Below, piece by piece: positions 34,691-44,862 of a stretch of 64,000 bases of DNA (positions within the stretch are counted from its first letter, which is position 1; every line of letters begins with the position of its first letter). The notes under the pieces were generated by a model. That model did no database searches, had not been told where the DNA came from, and saw nothing but the letters and a program-made list of their open reading frames with translations. Made by a program: the position numbers and the translations under genes. This stretch comes from Acidovorax sp. sic0104 (GTDB taxonomy: Bacteria > Pseudomonadota > Gammaproteobacteria > Burkholderiales > Burkholderiaceae_C), in assembly GCF_019219095.1 (NCBI RefSeq), contig NZ_JAHUWH010000008.1, positions 1 to 64,000 on the forward strand, read 5' to 3'.

Positions 34691-37662
34691 GCGCCCACAC
34701 CGACGAGCGACTCGCCCTGGCCACCGGCCTGACCACCAGGACCCGGCAGCTGTGCCGGGGTCTGGAATCCGGCACAGCGGACATCCTGGAGTGGGTGACG
34801 CCCACCACCGCCGACTTGCTGCTGTGGTGGTTTGGCGAAGACATGGTGCTGGCGCGGGGTGGCGGCACCACCGGGAGCGGGGGGCTGAACTTCCATGCCG
34901 GGCAAAAGCAGGCGATCCTGAACGCCATCGTGGCGCACGAAGTACTGGGACGGGAGCACGAGAACTGGACGCTGCTGGATCTGTACCAGGCCTGCGCGCC
35001 GGATGCGCTTCGGACCGGCATGGGCGTGAACGAAGTGGCCTCCGGCAAACACGCGCATCCCAAGTACTGCTTCAAGATGGCCACGGGCACCGGCAAGACC
35101 TGGGTGATGCAGGCGTTGATGGTGTGGCAGCTGCTGAACAAGACGGCGGCGCTGGAATCGGGGCTGAACGATGCGCGGTTTACCCGCCAGTTCATGGTGG
35201 TGGCGCCGGGGCTGATCGTGTACGAACGGCTTCTGGACGCTTTCTGCGGCAAGCCGGCTGCGGGTGATGCGGGGCGTGACTTCACCACGTCGGACATATT
35301 CAGCTTTGCAGACCTGTTCGTGCCCGAGGCGCACCGCGAGGCGGTGTTTGCCTTCGTGCGCGGCAATGTGTGCAGCAAGGCGGACATCGGCCTCAAAACC
35401 ACCGGCAACGGCATGATCGCCATCACCAACTGGCACCTGCTGGCCGAGGAGGATATGGCCCCGGATATCGACGAGGCGCAGCGCCCCGGGGCGCCGATGG
35501 AGCCGCATGCAGTGGTAGGCGCCTTGCTGCCGCTCACCCCGGGCCGCGCCACGGGCAACAGCCTGGACGTTCTGGACCGCCGCTACGCGCGCGGCAACGT
35601 GCTGGAGTTTCTGGCGGGCTTGCCCGAACTGATGGTCTTCAACGACGAGGCCCACCACATTCACGAATTCAAGCGCGAGGGCGAAACCACCGAGGTGGAA
35701 TGGCAAAAGAGCCTGACTCGCATTGCCGCCACCAAGGGGCGGCGCTTTGTGCAGATGGACTTCTCGGCCACGCCCTACAACGACGTGGGCAGCGGCAAAA
35801 ACAAGCGCAAGCTGTACTTCCCGCACATCGTGGTGGACTTCGACCTGAAAAGCGCGATGCGCGCGGGGCTGGTGAAGTCGCTGGTGCTGGACCGGCGCAA
35901 GGAGGTTGGCGCGCTGCCGCTGGATTTCAAGGCCACGCGCGATGAATCGGGCAACCCCACACTGAGCGAAGGCCAGCGCGTGATGCTGCGCGCCGGCCTG
36001 AAGAAGCTGCGCAAGCTGGAAGCAGACTTTGCCAGGACGGACCCGGACCGCCACCCCAAGATGCTGGTGGTGTGCGAGGACACCACCGTGTCGCCCCTGG
36101 TGGCAGACTTTCTGCAGAACCAGGAGGGCCTGAGCGACGATGAAGTGATGACCATCGACTCCGGCAAGAAGGCCGAGTTGGGCGAAAAGGACTGGGCGCC
36201 CGTGCGCGAGCGCCTTTTCAGCGTGGACAGCCACGCCACGCCGCGTGTGATCGTCAGCGTGCTGATGCTGCGCGAGGGCTTCGATGTGAACAACATCTGC
36301 GTCATCGTGCCGCTGCGCTCCAGCCAGGCGCAAATCCTTTTGGAGCAGACCATTGGGCGCGGCCTGCGACTGATGTGGCGCGATGCGGAATACGCCGACC
36401 TCAAGCGCGAGAACCGCGAACGCATCAATGCAGGGCAGGAGCCAGGCAGCCTGATCGACGTGCTGTCCATCGTGGAGCACCCGGCGTTCCAGACCTTCTA
36501 CGACGACCTGCTCAACGAGGGCCTGGCGGGCACAACGGGCGACGACACCGACGTTACCCCCAGCACGGGCGATGTGACGGCGGCAGAGCTGCGCGATGGC
36601 TTCGAGTTGTTTGATTTCGGCATTCCCTTCATCCTGCAGGAAACGGAAGAACTCCATGCTCATGAGGGCTTGGACGTCACTGCACTGCCGCCCTTCACCA
36701 CCTTGGACGGGGAGCAGCTCGCCCGCTTGCTCGGCAAGGGTGACACGTTCATCTCGCAAGACCTGCAAAGCGCTACCTTGTTTGGCGACTACCGGGTGGA
36801 TGGTGCAGTGATGAACGTGGGCGGCTACAACGAATACCTGTCGCGCCTGACCCGGCGCGTCAGCCAGGCGCTGAGCGACCCCATGCCAAAAAACAACAGG
36901 ATCGCCACGCACCTGGCCAGACCGTACCTGCAAGTGAACACATCGCAGCTGACAGGCTGGCTGGATGACTACATCTGGACAACCCTGTTCGCGGGCGCGT
37001 TCAATCCCCTGGAGGGCGAGAGCTGGCGCGTGTTGCTGCTGCAACCCGTGGTGGACCACATCACCAAGGTCTTTGCGATGGCCTTGCGCGAGTCCGAGCA
37101 CGCGCACACGACAGGGCACACCGAAGTGCACCTGCGCCTGCTCAGCGAAGTGCCCCGGCTGATGGTGCGCGAGAGCCAATCGGTGGCGGTGAGCAAATGC
37201 ATCTATACGCGCCTTGGCTGGCCAGCGCACAGCGGCGGCCTGGAGCGCGCCTTCATCCACTGGGCGCAGGCCGACTCGCACGTGCTGGCCTTTTGCCGCA
37301 TCAGCGAAAACAGGCACACCTTCGCCCGGCTGCGCTACGTGAAGGAAGACGGGCTGCCCGCCTTCTACTCCCCCGACTTCATCGTGCGCACTGCGGACGC
37401 CGTCTATCTGGCCGAAACAAAGGCGCAGGAGCAAACCGTCCACCCCAACGTACAGCGCAAACTGAAGGCCGCCGTGGCCTGGTGCGAGCGCATCAACGCA
37501 CTCCCCCCCGCACTGCGCGGCAGCCCGCCCTGGCACTACGTTCTGCTGGCACAGGACACCGTGACCGAGTGGCAGGCCCAGGGCGCCAGGCTGGCCGACC
37601 TGCTGCACTTCGCACGGCTGCGGCCGCCGGCCAGTGCATCGCAGCAGACACGCCTGCTCTGA
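34687..37662 (+). CDS. res: Type III restriction enzyme, helicase-nuclease subunit (Res)
   Basis: A 991-residue SF2 ATPase. The Walker A motif is FKMATGTGKTWVM (131-138) and motif II is DEAH (about 320-323, in VFNDEAHHIHEF). Helicase domain 2 holds REGFDVNNIC and QTIGRGLRLM. The C-terminal PD-(D/E)xK nuclease is visible as YSPDFIVRTADAVYLAETKA (about 892-912). With Mod it forms the complex that cuts unmethylated DNA after ATP-driven communication between two sites. The start overlaps the mod stop. The gene is intact, so the system is probably active in phage defence. Confidence 0.93.
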   Translation: MSAHTDERLALATGLTTRTRQLCRGLESGTADILEWVTPTTADLLLWWFGEDMVLARGGGTTGSGGLNFHAGQKQAILNAIVAHEVLGREHENWTLLDLYQACAPDALRTGMGVNEVASGKHAHPKYCFKMATGTGKTWVMQALMVWQLLNKTAALESGLNDARFTRQFMVVAPGLIVYERLLDAFCGKPAAGDAGRDFTTSDIFSFADLFVPEAHREAVFAFVRGNVCSKADIGLKTTGNGMIAITNWHLLAEEDMAPDIDEAQRPGAPMEPHAVVGALLPLTPGRATGNSLDVLDRRYARGNVLEFLAGLPELMVFNDEAHHIHEFKREGETTEVEWQKSLTRIAATKGRRFVQMDFSATPYNDVGSGKNKRKLYFPHIVVDFDLKSAMRAGLVKSLVLDRRKEVGALPLDFKATRDESGNPTLSEGQRVMLRAGLKKLRKLEADFARTDPDRHPKMLVVCEDTTVSPLVADFLQNQEGLSDDEVMTIDSGKKAELGEKDWAPVRERLFSVDSHATPRVIVSVLMLREGFDVNNICVIVPLRSSQAQILLEQTIGRGLRLMWRDAEYADLKRENRERINAGQEPGSLIDVLSIVEHPAFQTFYDDLLNEGLAGTTGDDTDVTPSTGDVTAAELRDGFELFDFGIPFILQETEELHAHEGLDVTALPPFTTLDGEQLARLLGKGDTFISQDLQSATLFGDYRVDGAVMNVGGYNEYLSRLTRRVSQALSDPMPKNNRIATHLARPYLQVNTSQLTGWLDDYIWTTLFAGAFNPLEGESWRVLLLQPVVDHITKVFAMALRESEHAHTTGHTEVHLRLLSEVPRLMVRESQSVAVSKCIYTRLGWPAHSGGLERAFIHWAQADSHVLAFCRISENRHTFARLRYVKEDGLPAFYSPDFIVRTADAVYLAETKAQEQTVHPNVQRKLKAAVAWCERINALPPALRGSPPWHYVLLAQDTVTEWQAQGARLADLLHFARLRPPASASQQTRLL

Positions 37663-37699
37663 CCTGCACCGGCCCGGCAGCCCAGTCGACCCTGCGGAA

Positions 37700-38992
37700 T
37701 CACCCGCCGCTGCGCGCCAGCAGCGGTGAGCGCGGCAGGAAGCGAAACGCCGTCGATGCGGCCGCGAGCATGCAGGCGATGCAGATCATCACCGTCTGGT
37801 AGGGCTCGTGGCCCTGGCGCTGCGCCCACGCGGCCAGCAGACCCGTGAGCCATTGCATCAACGCGATGCCCATGAACATGGACATGGTGTACAGCGACAG
37901 CGCACGCCCCGTCATCTCGGCCGGGTAGGACGAGCGCACATCCGCGTACTGCAACACGCCGTAGCCGGACAGCAGGCCCATGAGGAAGATCAAGACCACG
38001 TTCGCCACCGCATGGTGCAAGAAGGCCATCAGCAGAAACAGGCCGCCCATGAGCAGCGAGAAGTTGGTGATCCAGCGCCGCCGGCGCGCAGGCCCCGGGT
38101 CCACGCGGCCGAACAGCGCGGGCACGAACAGCGAGATCACCGACAGCACCAGCGCCACGTTGCCGCTTTGCACCAGCGTGAACCCATAGCGCCCCATGAG
38201 CAGCGGCCCCAGCCACAGGCCGCGCAAGGTCAGGAAGGCCGCATAGCAGCACATGCCCAGGATCACGATGCCCCAGGTGTGCCGCACCTTGAACAGCGCG
38301 CCGAAGCGGCCGGCCGCCTGCCCCCACGACTCGCGCGGGCGCTCCAGTGCCTGCGCCAGCGCGGGCTCGCGCACGCGCAGGAAGATCAGCAGCCACGCCA
38401 GCAGCGACAGCACCGCCAGCACGGCAAAGCCCGTGCGCCAGCCCCAGTACTGCACCATGAAGGCAAGCGGCGTGCCCGTGAAGATGAGCCCCAGCCCACC
38501 GATGCCCATGCCCAGCCCGGAGAAGAAGGCAAACCGCTGGGCGGGAAAGTGGCGCGCAATGAACACCGTGCTGGCCAGGAAGGCCGGCGAGCAGCCCACG
38601 CCGATGAGCAGTTGCCCCAGCATCAGCCAGCCATAGCTGGGTGCGGCGGCCGACAGGGCTGCGCCCGCCGCCGCCAGCGGAAATGCCGTGAGCACCGTGC
38701 GGCGCAGGCCGTACAAATCCATGCCGATGCCCATGAGCAGTTGCGCGACACCGAACGACAGGCCGAACAGGCCCGCAAAGGCACCCAGCGAATCCGGCGA
38801 AATGCCGAAGTCGGCCTGCAGGCCGGCGGCGATGATGCTGGTCACGGTGCGAAAAGCCTGGCTCAGCGCAAAGGCCGAAAGCAGGCAAAGGTACATGACC
38901 CAGAGGGCGCGCGGTGGCGGCGGCAGTTCGGCGGGTGGAGTCTCGGCGGCGGCTTCGGTCACGGGGTCGGTGCCTGCAACGGTGTGCAGCAA
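37700..38992 (-). CDS. Major facilitator superfamily transporter
   Basis: A 430-residue inner-membrane transporter with 12 predicted helices. A GMDLYGLRRTVL loop between helices 2 and 3 matches the MFS signature. The N-terminal 25 residues are acidic and Pro-rich. The only start that keeps the full frame is a TTG at 38992; a GTG ten codons later is an alternative. Substrate unknown. It runs against the res gene (38 bp apart) and follows dtd on the same strand. Confidence 0.85.
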   Translation of the reverse strand: MLHTVAGTDPVTEAAAETPPAELPPPPRALWVMYLCLLSAFALSQAFRTVTSIIAAGLQADFGISPDSLGAFAGLFGLSFGVAQLLMGIGMDLYGLRRTVLTAFPLAAAGAALSAAAPSYGWLMLGQLLIGVGCSPAFLASTVFIARHFPAQRFAFFSGLGMGIGGLGLIFTGTPLAFMVQYWGWRTGFAVLAVLSLLAWLLIFLRVREPALAQALERPRESWGQAAGRFGALFKVRHTWGIVILGMCCYAAFLTLRGLWLGPLLMGRYGFTLVQSGNVALVLSVISLFVPALFGRVDPGPARRRRWITNFSLLMGGLFLLMAFLHHAVANVVLIFLMGLLSGYGVLQYADVRSSYPAEMTGRALSLYTMSMFMGIALMQWLTGLLAAWAQRQGHEPYQTVMICIACMLAAASTAFRFLPRSPLLARSGG

Positions 38993-39086
38993 TGGGAGGG
39001 CAAGCGCCCGAGCCTACAGGCATTGCGCAGCTCCTGCCGTCGCGGCGCGGACAAGCTCGCTGGCACCACCCGCCAACGGACGGCAC

Positions 39087-39542
39087 TCAAACAGCAGCCC
39101 GAGGCGCGATGCGCAGCGGAATGGTCACCGGCCCGTCATTGACCAGGTGCACCTGCATGTCCGCCGCGAACTGGCCCGTGGCCACCTGCGGGTGCGCGGC
39201 GCGGGCCCGGGCCACCACGTAGTCGTACAGGCGCCGCCCTTCGTCGGGGGCCGCAGCCTGGGTGAAGCTGGGCCGGTTGCCACCCGTGGTGTCCGCCGCC
39301 AGCGTGAACTGGCTGACCAGCAGCAGGCCGCCGCCCGTGTCCTGAACGCTCTGGTTCATCTTGCCCGCCGCGTCGGAAAAGATGCGCAGCTTCAGGATCT
39401 TGGCCAGCAGCTTGTCGGCCTCGGCCTCGGTATCGCCACGCTCGGCGCACACCAGCACCAGCAGGCCCGGGCCGATGGCTCCCACGGTCTGCCCCTGCAC
39501 ATCCACCCGCGCTTCGCGCACACGCTGCAAGACACTGATCAC
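39087..39542 (-). CDS. dtd: D-aminoacyl-tRNA deacylase
   Basis: A 151-residue homodimeric editing enzyme that removes D-amino acids from tRNA. Both signature segments are present: [21 protein letters not shown] (partially) and the cross-subunit Gly-cisPro motif in [12 protein letters not shown]. It starts with GTG, and that start overlaps the stop of the upstream CDF transporter gene (GTGA), so translation is coupled. Confidence 0.95.
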   Translation of the reverse strand: MISVLQRVREARVDVQGQTVGAIGPGLLVLVCAERGDTEAEADKLLAKILKLRIFSDAAGKMNQSVQDTGGGLLLVSQFTLAADTTGGNRPSFTQAAAPDEGRRLYDYVVARARAAHPQVATGQFAADMQVHLVNDGPVTIPLRIAPRAAV

Positions 39543-40504
39543 TTCATTTCATCCTTGGGGTCGTCAAAATGCGCTTCCACATCGGTGGGCAGCAGCTCGA
39601 TGGTGGCTCGCAGGCCAGGCACGGCGGCCATCAGGGCACGCTCCACCTGGCCCCGCAGTTCGGCGGCATGGCGCAGCGTCCAATGCGCGGGCATGTGCAG
39701 GTGCATGTCCACAAACTGTCGCTGGCCCGCACGCCGGGTGGAGACATGGTCGAAGCGCACCGCGCCCGGCGGCTGGGCCTGCACGAATTGCTGCAGGGTG
39801 GCGTCGATGGTGGCCTGCACCTCGGGCTCCACCGCCGAGTCCATCAGGCCCTGGGACGATCGCCACACCAGCTCCACGCCTTCTTTCAGGATGTTCAGCG
39901 CCACGGCAATCGCCGCCAGCGCATCCAGCCACAGCCAGCCCGTGAGGGCCGCGCCCGCAATGCCCACCAGCACACCGGCCGATGTCCATACATCGGTGAC
40001 CAGATGGCGGGCATCGGCCTCCAGGGCGATGGAGCGGTGCTCGCGCGCCGAGCGGAACATCACCCAGGCCAGCAGCCCGTTGAGGGCCGAGCTGAGCACG
40101 GACAGCCCCAGGCCCCAACCCACCCGCTCGATGGGCTGCGGGTCGAACAGGCGGTGCCCCGCCGCCCACAGGATGCCCGCCGCCACGCCCACGATGAGGA
40201 TGCCCTCGAACCCTGACGAGAAATACTCGGCCTTGTGGTGGCCGTAGGGGTGGTCGTCATCGGCCGGCCGCGCAGCCACGGTCACCATGGCCAGCGCGAA
40301 CATGGCGCTGGCCAGGTTCACGAACGACTCCATCGCATCGGACAGCAACCCGACCGAGCCCGTGACCACCCAGGCCAGGGTCTTGAGGGCGATGGTGACC
40401 ACCGCGACACCCACCGATGCCCAGAGCAGGTTGCGCGGCGTGAGCCAGGCGCTCGATGCGGGCGCGGAAGGCGGCACGGAAGATGGAGGCGATGAAGAGG
40501 TCAT
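39539..40504 (-). CDS. Cation diffusion facilitator metal exporter
   Basis: A 321-residue inner-membrane CDF protein with six helices and a cytoplasmic C-terminal domain. Metal-site motifs are [12 protein letters not shown] in helix 2 and [15 protein letters not shown] (HxxxD) in helix 5. [12 protein letters not shown] is the usual loop after helix 2. It exports Zn, Fe, Mn or Co in exchange for protons; the exact metal is unclear. The C-terminus ends in an acidic tail. Coupled to dtd by a four-base overlap. The ATG at 40504 lacks an obvious ribosome site. Confidence 0.9.
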   Translation of the reverse strand: MTSSSPPSSVPPSAPASSAWLTPRNLLWASVGVAVVTIALKTLAWVVTGSVGLLSDAMESFVNLASAMFALAMVTVAARPADDDHPYGHHKAEYFSSGFEGILIVGVAAGILWAAGHRLFDPQPIERVGWGLGLSVLSSALNGLLAWVMFRSAREHRSIALEADARHLVTDVWTSAGVLVGIAGAALTGWLWLDALAAIAVALNILKEGVELVWRSSQGLMDSAVEPEVQATIDATLQQFVQAQPPGAVRFDHVSTRRAGQRQFVDMHLHMPAHWTLRHAAELRGQVERALMAAVPGLRATIELLPTDVEAHFDDPKDEMK

Positions 40505-40655
40505 GGACAGGGGCACCAGGGCAAGTTCCACACAGGCTGTGGGCATGGCATTGCACCAGCGCCATCTTAGAACGGCCTGAAGGCTGCGCAGAGAGCCCGG
40601 CGTTTCGCGATGCCCGCCCCCTCCGGGCGATGTGCGCCATGCCAGAATCGACGGC

Positions 40656-42224
40656 ATGACCAAGGCATGGCGCCGCCACTTCGCAGGACTGCATCTCGCC
40701 GCGCTGGTGCTGTGGGCGCTGGTGGCCTGCGCGGGGTCTGCCTGGCTCGCATCGGCACGGCTTGCGCAGCTGCACGCGGCCTTCGAGACGGATGCCCGCA
40801 TCGTGCACCGCCTGCTGAGCCAGCGGGTGGTGCAGCACGATGCTGTCATGTCCACCCTTGCCCTGCTGCAGCCCCCGGCCGCAATGGGCGGCGACGCCGC
40901 TGCGCAAGCCGCCCCCCTTCCCCGCCTGCCGTCGGTGTACCCGCAGATCCTGTCGGTGCTGCAGAGGCCCGCCGACGGCGCCTGGCCTGCGGCGCTGCAA
41001 ACCCCTCTGGCAGCGGCGGAGGCTGCATCGCGCCGCTCAGGCCACCCGGAGATGGCGCTGCCGGACCTGCCCGCCGGCCGCTTCTACCTCGTGCTGGGCA
41101 GCACGCCCGCCAGCCATGCGCTGCAGATCGACCTGCGCACCACCGTCCCGCAGGATGAGTGGCCGATGGACATGGCGGCGAGCCCCGTGCGCGTCACGCT
41201 GGAGCACGGCGGCGCGGTCTTCGTCGTACAGCCCGGGCGTCTGGCCGACGGCCTGGGCTGGTCCTACGAATTCCACAAGCTGCTGGCGGCGGCCAGCCAG
41301 CCGCTGGACGTGGTGGCGCGGCGCAAGGTGGGCCTGGCCGAATTGCCCTGGCTGGCCATGCTGGGCTGGTGCGCGCTCACCGCGGCGCTGTGGGCCGGCG
41401 CCGTGGCGTGGTGGCGCCAGCGCGTTGCGCGCCAGCGGGCCGAGGAACTGCTGCGTCTGGGCCAGGTGGCGCGGCTGAACACGCTGGGCGAGCTGGCGGC
41501 CGGCATGGCGCATGAACTGAACCAGCCGCTCACCGCGCTGTTGTCCAGCACGCAGGCCGCCCAGCGCCTGCTGGCCGACGAACCGCCGGACCTCGCCACC
41601 GCGCAGACGGCCATGTCCCGCGCGGTGGAGCAGGCACGCCGCGCCACCGCCGTGGTCGGCCGCCTGCGCAGGCTGGTCGAGCGCCCGGACCTCGCGGGCC
41701 AGGCCCAGTCGCTGCCCCCCGCGGTAGCCGTGCAGGACGTGTTGCACCTGCTGGAGCCCGAGATGGCGCAGCGCGGCGTGGCCCCCACGGTGGCCGTCGC
41801 ACCCGACCTGCCCGCCGTGCTGGCCGAGCCCGTGGCCCTGCAGCAGATCGTGCACAACCTGCTGATGAACGCGCTGCAGGCGCTCGACCAGGTGCCGCAG
41901 CCAGAGCGCCGGTTGGCACTGCGCCTGTGGATGCCGGACGCCGCGCACGTGGCGCTGTCGGTGCGCGACCACGGCCCGGGCGTCCCGCCCGAGGCGCGTG
42001 CGCACCTGTTCGAACCGTTCTACACCACGCGCACCGGCGGCCTGGGGCTGGGCCTCACGCTGTGCGAGAGCCTGGCGCAGGCCATGGGCGCGAGCCTGGT
42101 GCTGGCGCCACAGCCGTCGTCGGCCAGCGAACGCGGAGCGGAGTTCGTGCTGACCCTGCCCGCGGCGCCGACCACAGCCAACCCGCAGCCTGCGCCGGTG
42201 CAACCACCGCCGTCAATGCCATGA
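40656..42224 (+). CDS. Sensor histidine kinase
   Basis: A 522-residue membrane sensor. Two transmembrane helices (about 15-35 and 232-252) bracket a periplasmic sensor domain of about 190 residues. The cytoplasmic part has the H-box GMAHELNQPLTALLSS, N-box NLLMNALQAL, G1 DHGPGVPPEA and G2 GGLGLGLTLC. The HELNQPLTA form is typical of the FixL/DctB-like HPK4 class. It is paired by ATGA overlap with a FixJ-type regulator. The signal is unknown. Confidence 0.92.
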   Translation: MTKAWRRHFAGLHLAALVLWALVACAGSAWLASARLAQLHAAFETDARIVHRLLSQRVVQHDAVMSTLALLQPPAAMGGDAAAQAAPLPRLPSVYPQILSVLQRPADGAWPAALQTPLAAAEAASRRSGHPEMALPDLPAGRFYLVLGSTPASHALQIDLRTTVPQDEWPMDMAASPVRVTLEHGGAVFVVQPGRLADGLGWSYEFHKLLAAASQPLDVVARRKVGLAELPWLAMLGWCALTAALWAGAVAWWRQRVARQRAEELLRLGQVARLNTLGELAAGMAHELNQPLTALLSSTQAAQRLLADEPPDLATAQTAMSRAVEQARRATAVVGRLRRLVERPDLAGQAQSLPPAVAVQDVLHLLEPEMAQRGVAPTVAVAPDLPAVLAEPVALQQIVHNLLMNALQALDQVPQPERRLALRLWMPDAAHVALSVRDHGPGVPPEARAHLFEPFYTTRTGGLGLGLTLCESLAQAMGASLVLAPQPSSASERGAEFVLTLPAAPTTANPQPAPVQPPPSMP

Positions 42225-42856
42225 TCATCAGCACCAACGACAACGCCACTTCGCTGTCCCCCCTGATCCACCTGGTGGACGACGACGCCGCCGTGCGCGA
42301 AGGCCTTGCCCTGCTCATCAGCACCGTGGGCCTGCGCGTGCAAGCCTGGGCCGACCCGCAGTCGTTCATGGCGGGCTTCGACCGCGCCAGCATCGGCGCC
42401 ATCGTGCTCGATGTGCGCATGCCGGGCATGAGCGGTCTCACGGTGCTCGAGCAGCTACTGGCCCAAGGCGTGGACCAGCCGATGATTTTGCTCACCGGCC
42501 ACGGCACCGTGGAGATGTGCCGCCGCGCCTTCAAGGCCGGTGCGGCGGAGTTTCTGGAAAAACCCGTCGATGACGAAGTGCTGATAGAGGCCCTGCAGAA
42601 CGCCGTGCGCCAGCACGTGCGATCGCGCGAACGCCACCATGCCGACCAGCAGGCGCGCGAGCGTTTTGCACAGTTGTCGGCGCGCGAGCACGAGGTGCTG
42701 GGCCTTATTGTCGAGGGCCTGACCAACAAGGAGATCGGCAAGGCGCTGGCCCTGTCGCCGCGCACGGTGGAGACGCACCGGGCCAACCTGTTTGCAAAAT
42801 TGGGGGCGGAGTCGCTGGCGCAGTTGATACGGCGGTATGCGGCGCTGGTGGAGTGA
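42221..42856 (+). CDS. FixJ/NarL-type response regulator
   Basis: A 211-residue regulator. The receiver domain has the acidic pocket LVDDDAAVRE, phosphoacceptor Asp in VLDVRMPGMSG, Thr in LLTGHG and Lys in LEKPV. The C-terminal LuxR-type helix-turn-helix is REHEVLGLIVEGLTNKEIGK and SPRTVETHRANLFAKLG. It is the partner of the overlapping sensor kinase and an expected transcription activator. The nearest possible targets in the window are not obvious. Confidence 0.94.
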   Translation: MIISTNDNATSLSPLIHLVDDDAAVREGLALLISTVGLRVQAWADPQSFMAGFDRASIGAIVLDVRMPGMSGLTVLEQLLAQGVDQPMILLTGHGTVEMCRRAFKAGAAEFLEKPVDDEVLIEALQNAVRQHVRSRERHHADQQARERFAQLSAREHEVLGLIVEGLTNKEIGKALALSPRTVETHRANLFAKLGAESLAQLIRRYAALVE

Positions 42857-42900
42857 AGCGTTCGCGGCTCGCTGCACAGGGCCCGTGACCTCTATCCGTC

Positions 42901-42970
42901 CGGGTTGAGCCTGTCGAAACCTGGGCGCCTCACCCCACCTGTTCGGGTTGAGCCTGTCGAAACCTGGGCG
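42901..42970 (+). repeat. Direct repeat pair of REP-like unit
   Basis: CGGGTTGAGCCTGTCGAAAC plus CTGGGCG occurs twice (42901-42927 and 42944-42970). It is the same family as the left-edge and 53598 repeats. The rest of the gap 42857-43105 has no gene. Confidence 0.65.
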
Positions 42971-43105
42971 GCTCGCGGATGGGCTGCACGCCTGGCTCCA
43001 GGGCGGTGGCTGCACCCGGGCTTCGAAAGGCTCTGCCCACACGGTATGGGGGAGGCACCCTTTCACAACAAGCAGAGCCCGACGGTTTGAGCCCCCGCGC
43101 ACCAG

Positions 43106-44062
43106 CTACCCCGCGCGCACTCGCCACCAAGAAGCCTTTCGCCCCGCCCACCAGGCCTGCAGCGATTTCCCGTAAAGGATCAACACCAGCGCCGCGCCAA
43201 TCAGCGGCAACGCCGCAAACACCCAACCCGTGAGCAACTCGCCCCCCAGCACCACCCCCACCAGCAACGCCACCGCCGGGTTCACGAACGAATAGCTCCC
43301 TGCCAGCGCCGCCGACGTGTTCTGCAGCAGCCACAGATACGCATTGAGCGCCACCAGCGTGCCGAACACCAGCAAGTAAACCCACGCCGCCCACGACCGC
43401 GCACTGACCTGCCCCAGCGCGCTCAATGGCTCGAAGAACAGCGCCGCCACCAGTCCCATCGCCCCTCCCGCCAGCCACTGCGCGGCTGCCGCCATGGCCG
43501 GCGCAGGCAGCGACAGCTTGCGCGAGGCATACGAGCCCACGCTCCAGCACAGCGGGGCGCCGAAGGCCAGCAAGGCACCCAGCCAGGTGGTCGAGAAATC
43601 GCCTTCGAGAGCCAGCAACAGCGCGCCGACCACACCCAGCGCCAGGCCAGCCCAACTGGTGACAGGCACGCGCTCGCCACCCCAGTGAGTCCACAGTGCC
43701 AGCCACATCGGCATGGTGGTCACCACCGTCGCCATGAGGCCCGAGCCGATGCCCAGCTTCTGCGCAAAGCCCACCAGGTTCATCGCCAGGAACACCATCA
43801 AGGCGCCAACGATGGCCGAGTTGCGCCACTGCACCGCCGTGGGCAGCGCGTGCCCCTGCCACAACGCCACCAGCAACATCACGCCACCCGCGCACAGAAA
43901 GCGGATGGCGCTCATGAACAACGGCGGCATCGTCTGCAATGCAATGCCGATGGCGAAGTACGTCGTGCCCCAGACCACATACACGAGCAACAGAGCCACA
44001 ACCAAAGCCCAGGGTGCGCCATGGCGGGCTTGCGTGTTGATATTTGCCGGCATATTCTCCAC
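43106..44062 (-). CDS. EamA/DMT-family exporter
   Basis: A 318-residue inner-membrane protein with ten helices in two EamA repeats (the first includes VWGTTYFAIGIAL, the second LLCWSVGSYASR-like sequence). Such drug/metabolite transporters (RhtA/YdcZ/YedA types) export amino acids or other metabolites. A second ATG three codons in (MPANIN) may be the true start. It is divergent from an Lrp-type regulator, which suggests amino-acid-responsive control of export. Confidence 0.9.
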   Translation of the reverse strand: MENMPANINTQARHGAPWALVVALLLVYVVWGTTYFAIGIALQTMPPLFMSAIRFLCAGGVMLLVALWQGHALPTAVQWRNSAIVGALMVFLAMNLVGFAQKLGIGSGLMATVVTTMPMWLALWTHWGGERVPVTSWAGLALGVVGALLLALEGDFSTTWLGALLAFGAPLCWSVGSYASRKLSLPAPAMAAAAQWLAGGAMGLVAALFFEPLSALGQVSARSWAAWVYLLVFGTLVALNAYLWLLQNTSAALAGSYSFVNPAVALLVGVVLGGELLTGWVFAALPLIGAALVLILYGKSLQAWWAGRKASWWRVRAG

Positions 44063-44123
44063 CTGACCGAATAATTTATGGAATTCGCAAGAATTTCGGA
44101 ATTTTTACCAAATCCAGGCGACT
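44063..44123. promoter_or_regulatory. AT-rich divergent control region of exporter and Lrp-type gene
   Basis: This 61-bp gap is strikingly AT-rich and repeats GGAATT/AATTCC-type half-sites (GGAATTCGCAAGAATTTCGG). Lrp-family proteins bind such A/T-rich degenerate palindromes. It should hold both promoters and the regulator's own site. Confidence 0.5.
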
Positions 44124-44612
44124 ATGCAAGCAAATATTCAGACAGATGACATGGACGCCAGAATTATTTCGGCACTGAGCACGGATGGCCGACGTTCCTA
44201 CGCCGAGGTGGGGGCTGAGGTGGGCCTGTCCACCGCCGCCGTGCACGAGCGGGTGAAAAAGCTGCTGGACAAGGGTGTGATCCGCCGGTTCTCCATCAGC
44301 GTGGAACCCGAGCGCGTGGGGCTGTCATTCACGGCCTTCGTGGCCATCCGCAACGACGGCGGCGCGCACTGCCGAGACATCGCACCGCGCCTGCAAGCCA
44401 TGCCCGAAATCGAAGAGCTGCACAGCGTGGCCGGCGAATACGACTTCCTGGCCAAGGTGCGCACCACGCACGCACGGGCACTGGAAGACGTGCTCTACCA
44501 GATCAAGGCCATCGAGGGCGTGGCCCGCACCACCAGCACGGTGGTGCTCAACACCGAGTTCGAGGACCGCCCGCTGGACCTCGGATGGATGGCGGCGGAC
44601 AAGGCGGCCTGA
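44124..44612 (+). CDS. Lrp/AsnC-family transcriptional regulator
   Basis: A 162-residue regulator. The N-terminal winged helix-turn-helix (DARIISALSTDGRRSYAEVG with LSTAAVHERVKKLLDKGVI) is followed by a RAM ligand domain (FTAFVAIRNDGG ... VAGEYDFLAKVRT). Lrp-type proteins sense amino acids and often control a divergently encoded exporter, here the EamA protein. Start at ATG 44124. Confidence 0.93.
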   Translation: MQANIQTDDMDARIISALSTDGRRSYAEVGAEVGLSTAAVHERVKKLLDKGVIRRFSISVEPERVGLSFTAFVAIRNDGGAHCRDIAPRLQAMPEIEELHSVAGEYDFLAKVRTTHARALEDVLYQIKAIEGVARTTSTVVLNTEFEDRPLDLGWMAADKAA

Positions 44613-44862
44613 GCAGCGCGGGCACGGTGACAACACCGGTCCCCCGGGGAAGGCGGCGTCGACAGCAGCCATGTCGCGCTCCACGGTACCTCCATTGCGG
44701 ACTCGACGCCTCACGCGTGGTGCTGAGCTCGCCCCGGGGTGGCACCGAGGCCGACGCCCACACGGACTCCAGCACACGGCAGGGGGGCCTGAAGCACGCG
44801 GAATGTCAAGGACAATGCCGAGTGACCGGCATGACCCTTGCGCGGCCCCCCACTCCATCCCG

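Noticed and set aside
34525-37608. A 1027-codon minus-strand open frame
   Set aside because: It lies fully opposite the type III Res gene with intact helicase and nuclease motifs; no recognisable domain and shadow-like composition.
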